The notes: a model not told the origin generated them from the letters alone. A DNA stretch of 64,000 nucleotides from Ypsolopha sequella (GCA_934047225.1 OW204005.1:18174396-18238395); one strand, 5' to 3'; positions 45,719 to 56,176 are shown, counted from the stretch's first letter. Made by a program: numbers and translations.

Positions 45719-45912
45719 TGGGAAATTACAAGTCTATCTCAAAAAAATAATGTTATGTTATCCATAGTAATTTTTTTCAAAAATGTGGTGGTAGGGAACC
45801 CTTTGTGTGCGAGTCCGACTCGCACTTAGCCAAGTTATTGTCTTTCTTCCCACAGTGACTGTAGAATCATGCTGGTACTTGATGAGATAGGGCTATCGAC
45901 TATGCCCACAGG
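45719..45912. other. SINE-like 3' scrap
   Basis: 45790-45832 matches the end of the 7961-8266 repeat (GCGAGTCCGACTCGCACTTA). Nothing else is recognised. Confidence 0.5.
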
Positions 45913-46077
45913 CGGGTCTACCGCGTAATTCTCATTTTCATCAACATCAACTTGAGATTGAAATTTGACGCGCGCGCGACGACGCCCGCCTAACATGCCA
46001 TCTCTTTTGCACGCGTTGAATTTCGCATGCATTTGCTTGAAGTTGATACAAATGAGAATTACGCGGTAGAGCCCCCG
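45913..46077. mobile_element. MITE family F5, copy 2
   Basis: Inverted relative to copy 1: GGGTCTACCGCGTAATTC on the left and GAGAATTACGCGGTAGAG on the right. Confidence 0.85.
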
Positions 46078-46689
46078 GTCTATTATATTAATATCTAAAT
46101 TCTGTTATCCATCCATCAGCCTAGTTCGTCCACTGCGGACATAAGCCTTACCAGGACTTTGTCACTCCCGGCGGTCATCCTGGAAGAATTGCCCATATGC
46201 TGGGCAGGCGGGTTGGTGAGCGCGGTGCCGGAACCCTCGCACCAGTGACGCCGCTGCCCGTCACCGGGCACACAGTCTGTTCCATATAAGGCCCGGCTAT
46301 TTAGGGATGGATATACAGCCATCCATCGGTCCCAGGCATGGTGGGCCTCCTGGTTTTTTGTCTCTTACTCTTTCCCCCGAATAACTTCGAGGGGGTCTCC
46401 AAGTAAGATGGTGGTACCTCCACAATGGAGCCCGGCATCAGATCTACCACTAGACGGTAAAACTTACGCGCGCGAGATTTGTCGTGAATATGATATTAGT
46501 TTACATTATTGATTTGGGGCGGGGAACGTCGATTGGTTCAAAATGGGTCCAGTATAGTACAGCGACATCTTGCAGCTAGGATTATAGTTTACGCGCCCGC
46601 TGATAGATGTCGCTCTACCACTCTTCAATCAATCCTACATCTCGATATTAAGAATTTTTTCGCCAGTATTAAATAATATATTTTAAAAA
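46078..46689. repeat. Retroposon-like dispersed repeat, no coding
   Basis: CCTAGTTCGTCCACTGCGGAC with CATAAGCCTT resembles the widespread insect LINE/SINE phrase around 'GTCCACTGC..GGACATA'. The GC-rich run to about 46460 has no intact frame. 46560-46620 carries an inverted pair, CAGCGACATCT and AGATGTCGCT. Confidence 0.45.
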
Positions 46690-46957
46690 CCTTGTATCAT
46701 ACTTGTATCATACTTGTATCATACTTGTATCATACTTGTATCATACTTGTATCATACTTGTATCATACTTGTATCATACTTGTATCATACTTGTATCATA
46801 CTTGTATCATACTTGTATCATACTTGTATCATACTTGTATCATACTTGTATCATACTTGTATCATACTTGTATCATACTTGTATCATACTTGTATCATAC
46901 TTGTATCATACTTGTATCATACTTGTATCATACTTGTATCATACTTGTATTGTACCT
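46690..46957 (+). repeat. 11-bp minisatellite, ~24 units
   Basis: Unit CATACTTGTAT repeats without visible error. It is edged by ACCTTG on the left and decays to TTGTATTGTACC on the right. The 11-bp period opens all three forward frames and yields apparent Tyr-Leu-His-Thr-Cys-Ile peptides, which are artefacts. Confidence 0.9.
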
Positions 46958-47086
46958 TGTATTGTACGTCGAAGGTCCTCAGGAGGTTGCATACACATGT
47001 CTATTGCACTGTGGCCATGGTATGCTGTCCTAGATCGCGGACGCGCTGTCTCCTCTGTCTGTGTGTGTAAACCAGCTCCTCTATTA

Positions 47087-48620
47087 TACAGGATGGAAAA
47101 AATTCAAGGGCCCTGAAGGAGAGCTACCTTAAATCCTTAAGTAGGCTTATTTTACTGAAAAAAAAACATTCCTCTATTTTTTAAAAGAAACAAAACTACA
47201 TTCAAAGATCTTCTAAAATTCGCTTGTCTTACCCGGGAATCGAACAAACTAAAAAAATAAACCCTCGCTACTTTATTATACAAATCGGTAGGATTATTGT
47301 TCAGGATAAAAATTGTCTAATAAACATTTGGTCTTACGCTCATCTGTTGTACGAGATACCCATGTAATTGAATATTTAATACAAGTTTTTTATTAAAAAT
47401 AACTAGTACTGTTCACTTGTAAGAAGTAAATGACACGTTATAATTTTCTTATCTCTCTAACATCCAAAGACATCGTATGAAGTACAAGCTTGCTAATTTG
47501 AAATTCGAACGATAACTTTTAAAATCGATAAAAGTATTCGTTCCAATTTCAAATTTTGTTTTGTTTTGTTTTCACAAACATTATGCCGGCGCCAGACATG
47601 TGGACACTTATTTGCACACTTCTTCGACGACTTTGTACACACATTTGGCGCACCTGCCACACATGCTTCGCAAACTCTTTTCTCCACAGTATGCTGGTAG
47701 ACAACAAAGGAGATGGACGACGATTTCGTGGACGCAGTGTGCTTATACTATTTATGTGCATGTAATTATTTTTTACATGAGCAACAAAATATATCGAATA
47801 TATATATATATATGGTTCCCCTTGCAGCAACTCAATAAATTCTAGGACGCATTCGTTACTCCAGTCCATTTTGAACGATCAAGCACGTAGTGTCTCACAC
47901 AACCATTCCGTACAACAGCGCTCGCGCAACTGGTCTTTGCAAATAGTGTGGCAGGCTACGCACTTATTTGAACACATTCCTTTGATGTGCGCTAAAAAAC
48001 CGATACCGCTCGGCAAAGTGCAAATCTGTGTACAAACTTTGGAACACATAGACAAAGTCTCGTGCCACACAGTGTGTCCACTCGAGTGTTCAAATAAGTG
48101 TACACATGTCTGGCGCCGGCTTCACACTCACCCACATACCCTCACACAGACCATAATTCACACACTAGTACATACCTCCACATTCTTATTCTTAAATTTG
48201 TCAAAATTGAAATGTATTGAATCTTTTCTTGTTCATAATACGAGACTCCAACAACCTGTAAAAATACTTATGATTAAGTTACAGAAATAAATTATTTGTA
48301 TTTGTAACTTAGCAGGATTCTTTTCTCCTCTTAATATCCGTCTTCGTTAAAAAAATGTTTCATGTTTATGTGTTCTTTTATTTTAAAGGCCAAATGTTTA
48401 TTAGACAAATTTTCTTCTGAACAATAATCCTACCGATTCATATAATAAAATAGCGAGGGTGTATTTTTTTTATTTTAAGTTGGTTCGATTCCCGGGTGAG
48501 ACAAGCGAATTTTACAAGATCTTTAAATGCAGTTTTGTTTCTTTAAAAAAATAAAGGAATGTTTCCTTTCAGTAAAATGAGCTCACTAAACCAGGGCCCT
48601 TAAATTTTTTCCACCCTGTA
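47087..48620 (-). mobile_element. Tc1/mariner-like element with MADF relic
   Basis: Ends are TACAGGATGGAAAAAATTC and AATTTTTTCCACCCTGTA, with long inverted subterminal arms (about 47087-47345 and 48355-48620). The arms share GATTCCCGGGT and GACAAGCGAATTTTA across the axis. Further in, GCCGGCGCCAGACATGTG near 47585 is mirrored at about 48102-48118, so the whole 1.53 kb is a loose palindrome. The TA border fits a TA target. The interior holds a MADF-like coding start (minus strand) but no transposase. Confidence 0.65.
47770..47869 (-). pseudogene. MADF-domain N-terminal relic
   Basis: Minus-strand ATG at 47869 (context CAAAATGG) opens MDWSNECVLEFIELLQGEP, matching the first helix of MADF (Myb/SANT-like) DNA-binding domains, where an aromatic residue and an acidic patch precede FIELY-x-x-EP. 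Immediately after, the frame runs into a TATATA microsatellite (47800-47815), and the conserved LW and later Trp residues of MADF are missing. I read it as a truncated coding start inside the surrounding element. Later residues in the same frame, to 47549, are not recognisable. Confidence 0.45.
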
Positions 48621-48726
48621 TATCCTTTGTTGCCAACTGGACTGGGTGCCTATCATCAAAAGCCTAGATAAAAACTGAACTTTCAAAATTGCCTTTAGTG
48701 GGTATTGAACTACTTACGAACTGTGT
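48618..48726 (-). mobile_element. MITE family F6, half copy
   Basis: CAACTGGACTGGGTGCCTAT to about GAACTGTGTCGTC matches one half of F6. The left edge abuts the 47087-48620 element at a TA. On its other side CTCCTCTATTATA resembles the missing F6 tip, so that element probably inserted into F6. Confidence 0.6.
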
Positions 48727-48976
48727 CGTCCAGACCCGGACCTACGTTTTGAAAAAGGGGGGCAGAATGCCAATTTGCCGCCCTCTAGGCAAAAATATTC
48801 AACAAATAAAACACCAATATTTTTACCAAATAGTACGAAACGAAATTTTGTTATGAAAATCTTCAGTAGCATTAAATTTTTGGTGAATTTAACAGTATTT
48901 TTATTTAGTAATAATTTTTTCTTAATTCTTTTGCTTATTCTATGTATAATTGACCTCTTTTTAAACTTTGACATCT
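48727..48976. other. AT-rich insert between two F6 copies
   Basis: It begins GACCCGGACCTACG with a GGGGGGCAGAATGCC patch and ends CATCTGCCCCCC. Open frames on both strands are Phe/Ile/Asn-rich with no motif. Confidence 0.4.
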
Positions 48977-49207
48977 GCCCCCCTATTCTGTATCTTTAGT
49001 TGCCAACTGTACTAGGTGCCTATCATCAAAAACATAGATAAAAACTGAAATTTCAAAATTGCCTTTAGTGGGTATTGAACTATTAACAATCTGTGTCCTC
49101 ACTTCAAGTGCGAACATATCCTTAGGACATCGGAATTCGATAGTATATCTATGTTTTTGATGATAGACACCTAGTCCAGAAGGCAACTAGAGATACATAA
49201 TAGGCCC
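48977..49207 (-). mobile_element. MITE family F6, copy 3
   Basis: GCCCCCCTATTCTGTATC to AGATACATAATAGGCCC, with mirrored arms around TAGGTGCCTATCATCAAAAA. Complete. Confidence 0.8.
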
Positions 49208-49380
49208 GCTGATAATGAATAGAGTGTGTCAAGCCGATCTTGTCAGGAACTTAGTGGTAAAATAATCATATAGCAACAAAAAATAAATAATGTCACCTGT
49301 CATTAAACTTGTCTTTGGCTCTCTTGTTGATTCCATTTACGAATTAAAATTAATGAAATAAACTGAATTTGTTGACCATC
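49208..49380. other. Spacer; possible 5' region of the next small ORF
   Basis: AT-rich, no TATA box chosen with confidence. Confidence 0.3.
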
Positions 49381-49566
49381 ATGCCTAAAACTGTGCCCAG
49401 CGATGTAAGGTGCATGTTGTTTAAGATGTTGAGTGAGTACGATGCAGAGAAATCAAGGTTCCAGCGTTATGAAATGGAAAAAATGCAAGCTTTGGAAAAG
49501 ATGTCAGTGTTAGTTGGTAATTTAGGTTTGACCAAGTTTGATACTTTATTATCTATATATATTTAA
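49381..49566 (+). CDS. Small ORF or exon, coiled-coil-like, unrecognised
   Basis: ATG at 49381 gives 61 codons starting MPKTVPSDVRCMLFKMLSEY, then a charged stretch with KSRFQRYEMEKMQALEKM that would form an amphipathic helix, and ends at 49566. A GTAATT at about 49518 could be a splice donor after SVLVG. The base composition is less AT-rich than the surroundings, which supports real coding. It stops just before a 630-bp MITE at 49571. It could be a transposon-encoded accessory or a gene fragment. I do not recognise the family. Confidence 0.35.
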   Translation: MPKTVPSDVRCMLFKMLSEYDAEKSRFQRYEMEKMQALEKMSVLVGNLGLTKFDTLLSIYI

Positions 49567-49570
49567 ACTC

Positions 49571-50203
49571 CGGCCGTTCATTCGAGAGAATGGTGACGTT
49601 TGCAAATGTCAGGGGATAAAACCTTTTTTTTACTGTTTTGCATTTCAATATTTTATATTTATCATGATGATTTTAGGGTAGATTGTATATCGTTAAAAGG
49701 TCCCATTTGTTAATAAAAAGTATTTTTGTCGTATATATTTTTCACTTCCTAGTACAAAACTTAATGAATCAGCTGACTCAATTTCTACGTAAAAGTTAAA
49801 AAAAGCGCAAAAAATATTATTTTTGGCGAAAAGTTGTCTATTAGCGATACTGTCAAGTTATTTCTGTCAAATCAGCAATCATAATGCCTGCAGTATGAAT
49901 CCTCGACTTTTTGAATTGACATTTCAGAAAAAGGTTTATAATATCTGCGGTGTAAGGCAGTGTTGTCGTATTATAAAACTGATATACCTTACCAAATAAT
50001 AAGATCGTATATATATTCTATTCCAGGGTTTTTATTTATAAAAAAAGTTTAAATAATCATGATTTGGATTTGTTGTACCGTTGATATTTTTTTAACGTGC
50101 CTTTATTTATTATTGTCGTGAAGAAGCTCTTGTTGACTTGTAGTATTTTTTCGAGATATCGCCACACTCCATCTGTCATCATTCTCTCGAATTAACGGCA
50201 GCA
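49571..50203. mobile_element. Non-autonomous DNA element with ~28-bp inverted ends
   Basis: CCGTTCATTCGAGAGAATGG and CATTCTCTCGAATTAACGG are inverted at the two ends (633 bp). The interior is AT-rich with no transposase motif. Confidence 0.65.
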
Positions 50204-51455
50204 GTTTAGTTATTATTTTCTAGAAGGTTATTTTTTTTTAGAAAAACGTAAAACTTTTGGCACCGTGATCCGTCACATCAACCTTAAAGAAACTTGTGTT
50301 TTGTTTAAAATAATAAAATAAAATTAAATTTTTCTCTTGTTTTTTAAAACTGCAATGACCCTTTATCTAGCCAAATTCGAGACTTTTGACTTAACTTTAG
50401 ACTTTTATACTTTGTTTTTCACAGAAAGGGTCATTGAGTCGATTTCTTCGCTTTATACCGACATTCTACAAAGCCACCAGTATAAATTTGGATATCGGTA
50501 ATTTTAATACATTTCTGGTATATGCATTTTGACCAGGTATATAATCCAGGGTTTGGAAATTGGAAAACATGTTCGGATAAATTTTCCTCGATAGAAATAA
50601 TTGTTGAAATGAGGTCTTCAAACACACTTTTTCTCCTCGTTTGACGAATAGAACTCAAACACAATATTTTATTAGGTGTGCTTCAACAATATCTAGAGAT
50701 TTGATATTTGAAATTTTGCTAGCTATTTAAGTTTTTTTTATAAAAATATAAAACCAACTTTTTTCCCTTTTGCCCTGAATCCGCCCCTCTCGCACTGCGC
50801 TATTTTTCGCGTGGAGTGACAGTGACAAAAATAAAATTCGCATAGCCTCTTAATAACTATCGGAGTCGCCTCGCGCCGCTCGGCTCCCGAATTTATGATA
50901 ACAAGCAACCTGACAAGCTCCTCCTTGCTTCGCTCCTCGTCGTCACGCTATTTTTGAACGTAGGTATTTTCAGCATTTACCATGACTCTGGTGAAACCTA
51001 AAATTAACCAATGTAACTGCCGGTAAAAATCCAAAATTATCGATTTTATTATAAAGAACTTTTACTTTATGGATTTTTACCATCATCACTTGGTAAATCT
51101 CGGAATTTATCAGAAAATTTTAAGATATACCGTCGATCTAGGTTTTACAGTAGCATAATAACTTGTGGACGGGCATGCGAAAAAAATTAGCACTACCAAT
51201 TATTATTGGCCACCCAGCACGGAGTCACAAAATAGATACTACAAGAAGGCCGACTCGACGACGGAGCGAAAACAGACGCACACATGCATAGACGCGTACG
51301 TATGATGATCACGGCAGAGCTTCAAATAAAAAAAAAACGAAAATCATTTATTTATACCAGAAATTGCTTAACCTAGAAATGTACAATTAATAGAACATAG
51401 TTAATAAATATAACTTTCCTTACAATACATTGGTAGGTATGCACAGCAATATACA
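50204..51455. other. No gene recognised; inverted flank motif
   Basis: 50752-50810 (CCCTGAATCCGCCCCTCTCG, ACTGCGC) recurs inverted at 54370-54428. A CG-rich patch at 50870-50960 has the words CGCCTCGCGCCGCTCGGCTC. No domain. Confidence 0.45.
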
Positions 51456-51720
51456 TACAAGGTGACTTTTTGATCATCGTCCAAATTCATACTAGAGGCT
51501 TGGTAAGTGATCAGCATCATGAATCGATGAAAATTTTTGTGAAATTCGTATAATGAAATTTCGACTTCCCATATTAATTCACTCCCAGTCCTGAGTGAAT
51601 CACTATGGGGAGTCGAAATTTCATTTATGAATTTTACAAAAATCGTTATTGGTTCATGATGCTGATCATTTACCAAGGCTCAAGTATGAATTTGGACGAT
51701 GTTCACAAATTCACCTTGTA
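51456..51720. mobile_element. MITE family F1, copy 4
   Basis: Left end of the common type (TACAAGGTGACTTTTTG), right end of the variant type (GTTCACAAATTCACCTTGTA) seen on the left of copy 2. Confidence 0.85.
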
Positions 51721-51845
51721 TATTCACATATGAGTATAGACATTACAGGTATAATAATATAGCGGATTTTTAAGTACCTACTATTTGCAAATGTTAAGCC
51801 TTGTTAATCATGCCCTGAGACCTAAGCTAGTTTGAGAACAAACTG

Positions 51846-52998
51846 TATTTTTAACCGACTTCAAAAAGGAGGCGGTTCTCAATTCGACTGTATGTTTTTT
51901 TTTTTTTTTTTGGCGTTGTTACTCCATAACTCCGTCATTTCCCAACCGATTTGAACAATTCTTTTTTTGTTTGAAAGAGTATACTTCCAGGTAGGTCCCA
52001 TTTTGGGTTTGGTCATGATCTGATGAAGGTCTTCAGAGATAGGCAGTGGAACTCCTCAGAAAATGACAGCATAGCTCTCGAAATTGAGGCAATCGCTATG
52101 TACTTGGGTGCTGATTACAAGGTATTACTTGAAAATCGACATTCTTCCACCTGACCTTCGATCCTGGCTTCATCAACATATTCACCATAGAACTCTTCAA
52201 CGGATCAGGGCACATAACTCGAGATTGCGGCAATCACTGCGTTAGGGTGCTCATTCAAGGGTATTACTTGGAGATTATCAGAATACCCACCTGACCTTCG
52301 ATCCTGGCTTCATCACCATAGAACTCCTCAACGGATGACAGCACATAACTTTAGATTGCGGCAACCAGTTTGTGTTAGGGTGCTCATTGCAGGGCATTGC
52401 TGAAAATTGCCAGTGGACCCACCTGAATTTCGATCTTGGCTTCATCACCGTAGAACTCTTCAACGGATGACAGCACATAACTCGAGATTGCGGTAATCAT
52501 GTTGTGTTAGTGTGCTGATAGCAGGAAGCTACTCAAACATGGCTACTTATACTCACTTGAACTTCGTTTCATATTAACACCACATTTGCAAAAACTACTT
52601 ATACCTCACAATTTAACCCAGCAACACTAAAAAATGTGAAATAAAATAAACTTTTAACAAAAAAATAGCAACCGACTTCAATAGTAACAGCAGTCATTCA
52701 CTAAAAAGTTAATAATAATTCTATAAAGACCGATGGTACCGAAGCAACACTTTTGCTGACTTCTTTGTTCCTGAAACATTATGCTATCTAGAAGTCGGCG
52801 TATTTCCTATATATAGCAACATAGAAACCAATATAAGAACGCCGACTTCTAGATAACATAACGTTTCAGGAAGAAAGAAGTCGGCAAAAGTGTTGCTTCG
52901 GTACCATCGGTCTTTATAGAATTATTATTAACTTTTTAGTGAATGACTGCTGTTACTATTGAAGTCGGTTGCTATTTTTTTGTTAAAAGTTTATTTTT
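51846..52998 (+). mobile_element. 1.15-kb repeat R-C, copy 3
   Basis: Same order as copies 1 and 2. Its left hairpin arm has private changes (GCTGACTTCTTTGTTCC, ATGCTATC) not matched in the right arm. Confidence 0.8.
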
Positions 52999-53086
52999 AG
53001 GTCTCAGTTTCTCCCCATTTATGTTTATTGATATTATGTTAGTTAATGATAATAAGATGCAGGTGTACAAAACAGGAAACAATTAA

Positions 53087-53690
53087 TTATTTAGGAATTA
53101 CAGGAAGTGTTTCTGTGGCTTTATAATCTAGCTTACTAAGCCATTTTGTACCTTCTATTTTTAGTGTATGAGTTGTCATATCGTCGATTTTAATAATTTT
53201 GTTCACAATGTTATATAAATAAGGTCCCAGAAAGAAGAAAAATCGTTGTGCTGATGCTGTTCTACAAAATGGGGTTGTATACACAATGTCATCGAGTCTT
53301 TGGGACTTCAGTTTGCGACTGCTGTAATCTGAGCTGCGATGTTGTTTTAGCAGAATTTTATGAATGAAAAGTTGCCTGACAGTAAGTAGATTGAATTCAC
53401 TATACAAAGCGAAAGTACAAGTTTTAAACGGCTTGAAAAACATAACCTTTACTATAGTTCTTTGTGCTCTTTCTAGGTTTAGTAGATAGGTTTTATCAGC
53501 ACCCCCCCAAACAAGCACACAATAGCCCAAGATCGACTGGCATAATGATAAATATATCTACCGCAAAAGCTGTAAACCAGCCACGTGTCTAAGGTGTTTA
53601 CAGATGTAGATAAGTTTACGTATCCTACTGGTTAAATAGTCTATGTGTGCGTGCGATGTGCTTCGTATAGGCATTCGACAGACTTCATCC
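53087..53690 (-). pseudogene. Jockey-like LINE reverse transcriptase C-terminal fragment
   Basis: Minus strand, one frame from about 53670 to a stop at 53087, with a single internal TAG at about 53560. It reads SHAHIDYLTSRIRKLIYI, then LSLCQSILGYCVLVWGGADK, then LERAQRTIVKVMFFKPFK and RQLFIHKILLKQH. The 'SIL-Y-CVLVWG' block followed by 'LERAQR' is the conserved thumb region after the palm of Jockey-type reverse transcriptases. The catalytic domain is missing (5' truncation). Apart from the TAG the frame is clean, so this copy is younger than the LINE pieces at 10-11 kb. Confidence 0.75.
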
Positions 53691-53745
53691 TAGATAGATA
53701 GATAGATAGATAACTTCTTTATTCCATTTCCACAGCATTACGTAC
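53691..53745 (-). mobile_element. Retroposon 3' tail with (TATC)n
   Basis: On the minus strand GGAATAAAGAAG is followed by six units of TATC/ATCT (53691-53714), a polyadenylation-type signal plus microsatellite tail of another retroposon. Confidence 0.5.
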
Positions 53746-53999
53746 GTACGCGTCTATGTGTGCGTGCGACTGTTTTCGCTAGTTATGCGGAGTGAACCTT
53801 CTGTATGTGGTTATTTTGTGACGTTGTTTAGGGCAAGCCCTTCCGTAAGCTGTGAATGAAAACGTCTCTGTATCCAAACTGGGATCGGAGAAGTGCACAA
53901 TCGCCATTCATATCAGATCCGCCGGTGCTACAAAACATAGAGATATATATACTAAGTACTCGTAACATGAAGAATCAACTGATCTATGAACGTCTAGAC
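53746..53999. other. No gene recognised
   Basis: Intergenic DNA ending in the 8-bp target duplication GTCTAGAC (53992-53999). Confidence 0.5.
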
Positions 54000-54285
54000 T
54001 AGAGATGGGAAAACTATGGCCCGCGGGCCACCACCGGCCCGTGAAGCGTTGAAATCCGGCCCGCGACCATTAAACAAAAATCAAGTGAAGTTTTCGTATT
54101 GCTAGAAATTTCGCAGCTAACTTGAAAGTTTAATTTAATTGCAATTTGCAATTTCTTCCTTATTTCAATAGTTATTTATACATACTAATATTTTTATTTC
54201 AGTAAAGCCAGAAATGCAACAACTTGGCCCACCACATATTTCGTTTATATATTGGCACACAAAGGAAAAAGTTTCCCCATCCCTG
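54000..54285. mobile_element. hAT-type MITE with perfect 8-bp target duplication
   Basis: GTCTAGAC flanks both sides (53992-53999 and 54286-54293). Ends are TAGAGATGGGAAAACT and GTTTCCCCATCCCTG, imperfectly inverted. The core has GGCCCGCGGGCC near the left end. The 8-bp duplication and the AG-GATGGG terminus support hAT. Confidence 0.85.
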
Positions 54286-54585
54286 GTCTAGACCAAATGG
54301 CTGGACCTAGGTAGGAACATAAAATTATGACGTTGACATTAGCTAAAAAGGGATTTTTACTCTAAGCGAAAAAACGCGCAGTGCGAGAGGGGCGGATTCA
54401 GGGCGAAAGGGAAAAAAGTTGGTTCTATATTTTGGTATATGAATCAAGAATTACCAGTGAACGAATGTGGTATCCCTTAAGATCTGGGAATTACGGAGTC
54501 CAATTTACATTTAATTGTATTTTTTTTCAACAAATCAAATACACAACAAAAAAATAATAACATTAAAACTAAATCATATTTTAAA
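54286..54585. other. Spacer with inverted flank motif
   Basis: 54370-54428 is the inverted partner of 50752-50810. The remainder is AT-rich. Confidence 0.45.
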
Positions 54586-54846
54586 TTAAACTAAATAAAA
54601 AATTCTGCCAAGGTCGCTGCCATCGTGCGGGAGAGTACCTAGCAGGCTGGCAGCGTTACCTCGTTGTATGGCCAGACTGATTCTCTGGCCGAGGTAAGTC
54701 CCAGCCCGAGGGTCCCCGGAGGCATCGACCCGGCGTAAATTGTAAATTGAATAAAAAATACATTCTCCCTGTACAATCCCTACGCATTCCCTTCCTTCTC
54801 CAACAGCACAGTATGTAACTCTAACTAACACAACCGGTATCAACAT
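54586..54846 (-). pseudogene. Dispersed repeat-encoded ORF fragment
   Basis: Minus strand, 86 codons, reading VGEGRECVGIVQGECIFYSI, then LRRVDASGDPRAGTYLGQRI, then SLAIQRGNAASLLGTLP and HDGSDLGRIF. From memory, sequences very like this recur in lepidopteran genomes at the 3' end of retroelements; I cannot assign the family. The 3' flank (54500-54585) is an A/T-rich tail. Upstream coding is absent, so this looks like a truncated copy. Confidence 0.5.
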
Positions 54847-55046
54847 GTCCCAAACCTCGACGTCTCATCTACCTACAAAGTAAACAAGAAGTTCTGCGTA
54901 GCACCATAATGGTTCATTGTGCCATCTCCTCATTGATGAGCTATTTGGACGCGAACTTGATACTGGAATCCCATTCTGTTTTGTGCACTGTGCAGCGGAA
55001 GCTTACCTTGGACGAATAGGTTTGTGTCGTATGGCACCGAGATCAG
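54847..55046. other. No gene recognised
   Basis: Spacer. Confidence 0.35.
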
Positions 55047-55210
55047 CGGGTCTACCGCGTAATTCTGATTTGTAACAACTTCAAGCAAATGCATGCGAAA
55101 TTCAACGCATGCAAAAGAGATGGCAGGTTATAGGCGGGCGTCGTCGCACGCACGACAAATTTCAATATCAAGTTGATGTTGATGAAAATCAGAATTACGC
55201 GGTAGACCCG
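55047..55210. mobile_element. MITE family F5, copy 3
   Basis: GGGTCTACCGCGTAATTCTG to AGAATTACGCGGTAGACCCG, the most complete ends of the three copies. Confidence 0.85.
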
Positions 55211-55239
55211 AGGGTCCAATTGGAACATCATCACTACAT

Positions 55240-55744
55240 AGTATAAAACAAAGTCGCTTCCCGCGGTCTGTCTGTCCCTATGTATGCTTAGATCTTTAAA
55301 ACTACGCAATGGATTTTGATGTGGTTTTTTTATTAGATAGAGTGATTCAAGAGAAAGGTTTATATGTATAATACATGCATAATATAGCAGAGAAACACTG
55401 ATAATTTTAGAGGTTTCTAATGTGATGTCGTAAATAAACACATTTTTTGCGCTTACATTGCAAACGCTGGCTGAACCCTACGAGATAGATCAAAATAATG
55501 TACTACAGTATTTATTGTACAACTTAAAAAGGTCTACAAACAAAGTCCGGGATGGTATATGTCTATCTTTTAGGGATAATCCACAATAACCATTTTTTAT
55601 CCTTTACTTTTTACGAGAAATAATGGCTTATTTACGAAGCGATTTTAAACAATACAGCATTAATCCTTATCCAATTAAGTACTTTTTATTAAAACAAGTA
55701 TTAAGTACAGTATTCTGTAGTGCGAAGCCGGGGCAGATCGCTAG
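55240..55744 (+). mobile_element. Non-autonomous Helitron, 3' end
   Basis: Starts near ATAAAACAAAGTCGCTTCCC, contains TTAGATCTTTAAAACTACGC, TGATGTGGTTTTTTTATTAG and TAGAGTGATTCAAGAG, and ends GCGAAGCCGGGGCAGATCGC then CTAG followed by T. The CTAG end next to T fits rolling-circle Helitrons, and I recall these internal phrases from lepidopteran Helitrons. No Rep/helicase coding. Confidence 0.7.
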
Positions 55745-55862
55745 TTATAGATAGTAAAAAATGAAAAAATACATCGCCACGACATGAAGCCCCGAGGGGG
55801 TGACAAGTGTTTCGAGTATGGACTGTGATATACATCTTGTGATGTGATATACTTGACCTTCT
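55745..55862. other. Spacer
   Basis: Nothing recognised. Confidence 0.3.
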
Positions 55863-55900
55863 GATTGCTTTTCCGGAAAAAAGTTCTGTGCACGCCACTG
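55863..55900 (-). mobile_element. Isolated end of the hAT MITE family seen at 33868-34125
   Basis: GCTTTTCCGGAAAAAAGTTC then TGTGCACGCCACTG matches one terminus of that family, diverged. The other end is not found nearby. Confidence 0.6.
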
Positions 55901-55966
55901 GTCCCCGGCCATAGTTTATACAGTTACGCGGCTCCGGGAGTTTCCCTCTCATTATGATTACGAACC

Positions 55967-56131
55967 ATGGATCGATTCATTAATTCCTTTCCTGTCATTC
56001 ACGCCTCGGAAAGACTTTTTTCAACGGCTGGGAACATCCAGACTGAAAAAAGAAATAGCCTAAAACCAGAAAATCTACAAATTTTATGTTTTTTAAATAA
56101 AAATTTGCCTGTTGTAAATTTTAATTATAGA
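55967..56131 (+). pseudogene. hAT transposase C-terminal dimerisation fragment
   Basis: ATG at 55967 opens MDRFINSFPVIHASERLFST, then AGNIQTEKRNSLKPENLQIL and CFLNKNL. The block S-x-x-(S)ERLFSTAG, then KRN-L-PE followed by a hydrophobic helix, is the conserved hAT C-terminal dimerisation region. The catalytic DDE core is missing, and the frame continues into an ATTCGT microsatellite to 56272 without meaning. It is a relic. Confidence 0.8.
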
Positions 56132-56176
56132 GTAAACGTTCATCAAATAAATAAGTCTTTTATTACCATGGCGAGA

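Noticed and set aside
46692..47116. Three overlapping Tyr/His/Leu repeat ORFs
   Set aside because: Products of the 11-bp minisatellite, open in all three frames.
47871..48290. 139-codon Cys/His-rich ORF as a zinc-finger protein
   Set aside because: Cys/His spacing is irregular and the sequence is partly the mirror of 47550-47700 in a palindromic element.
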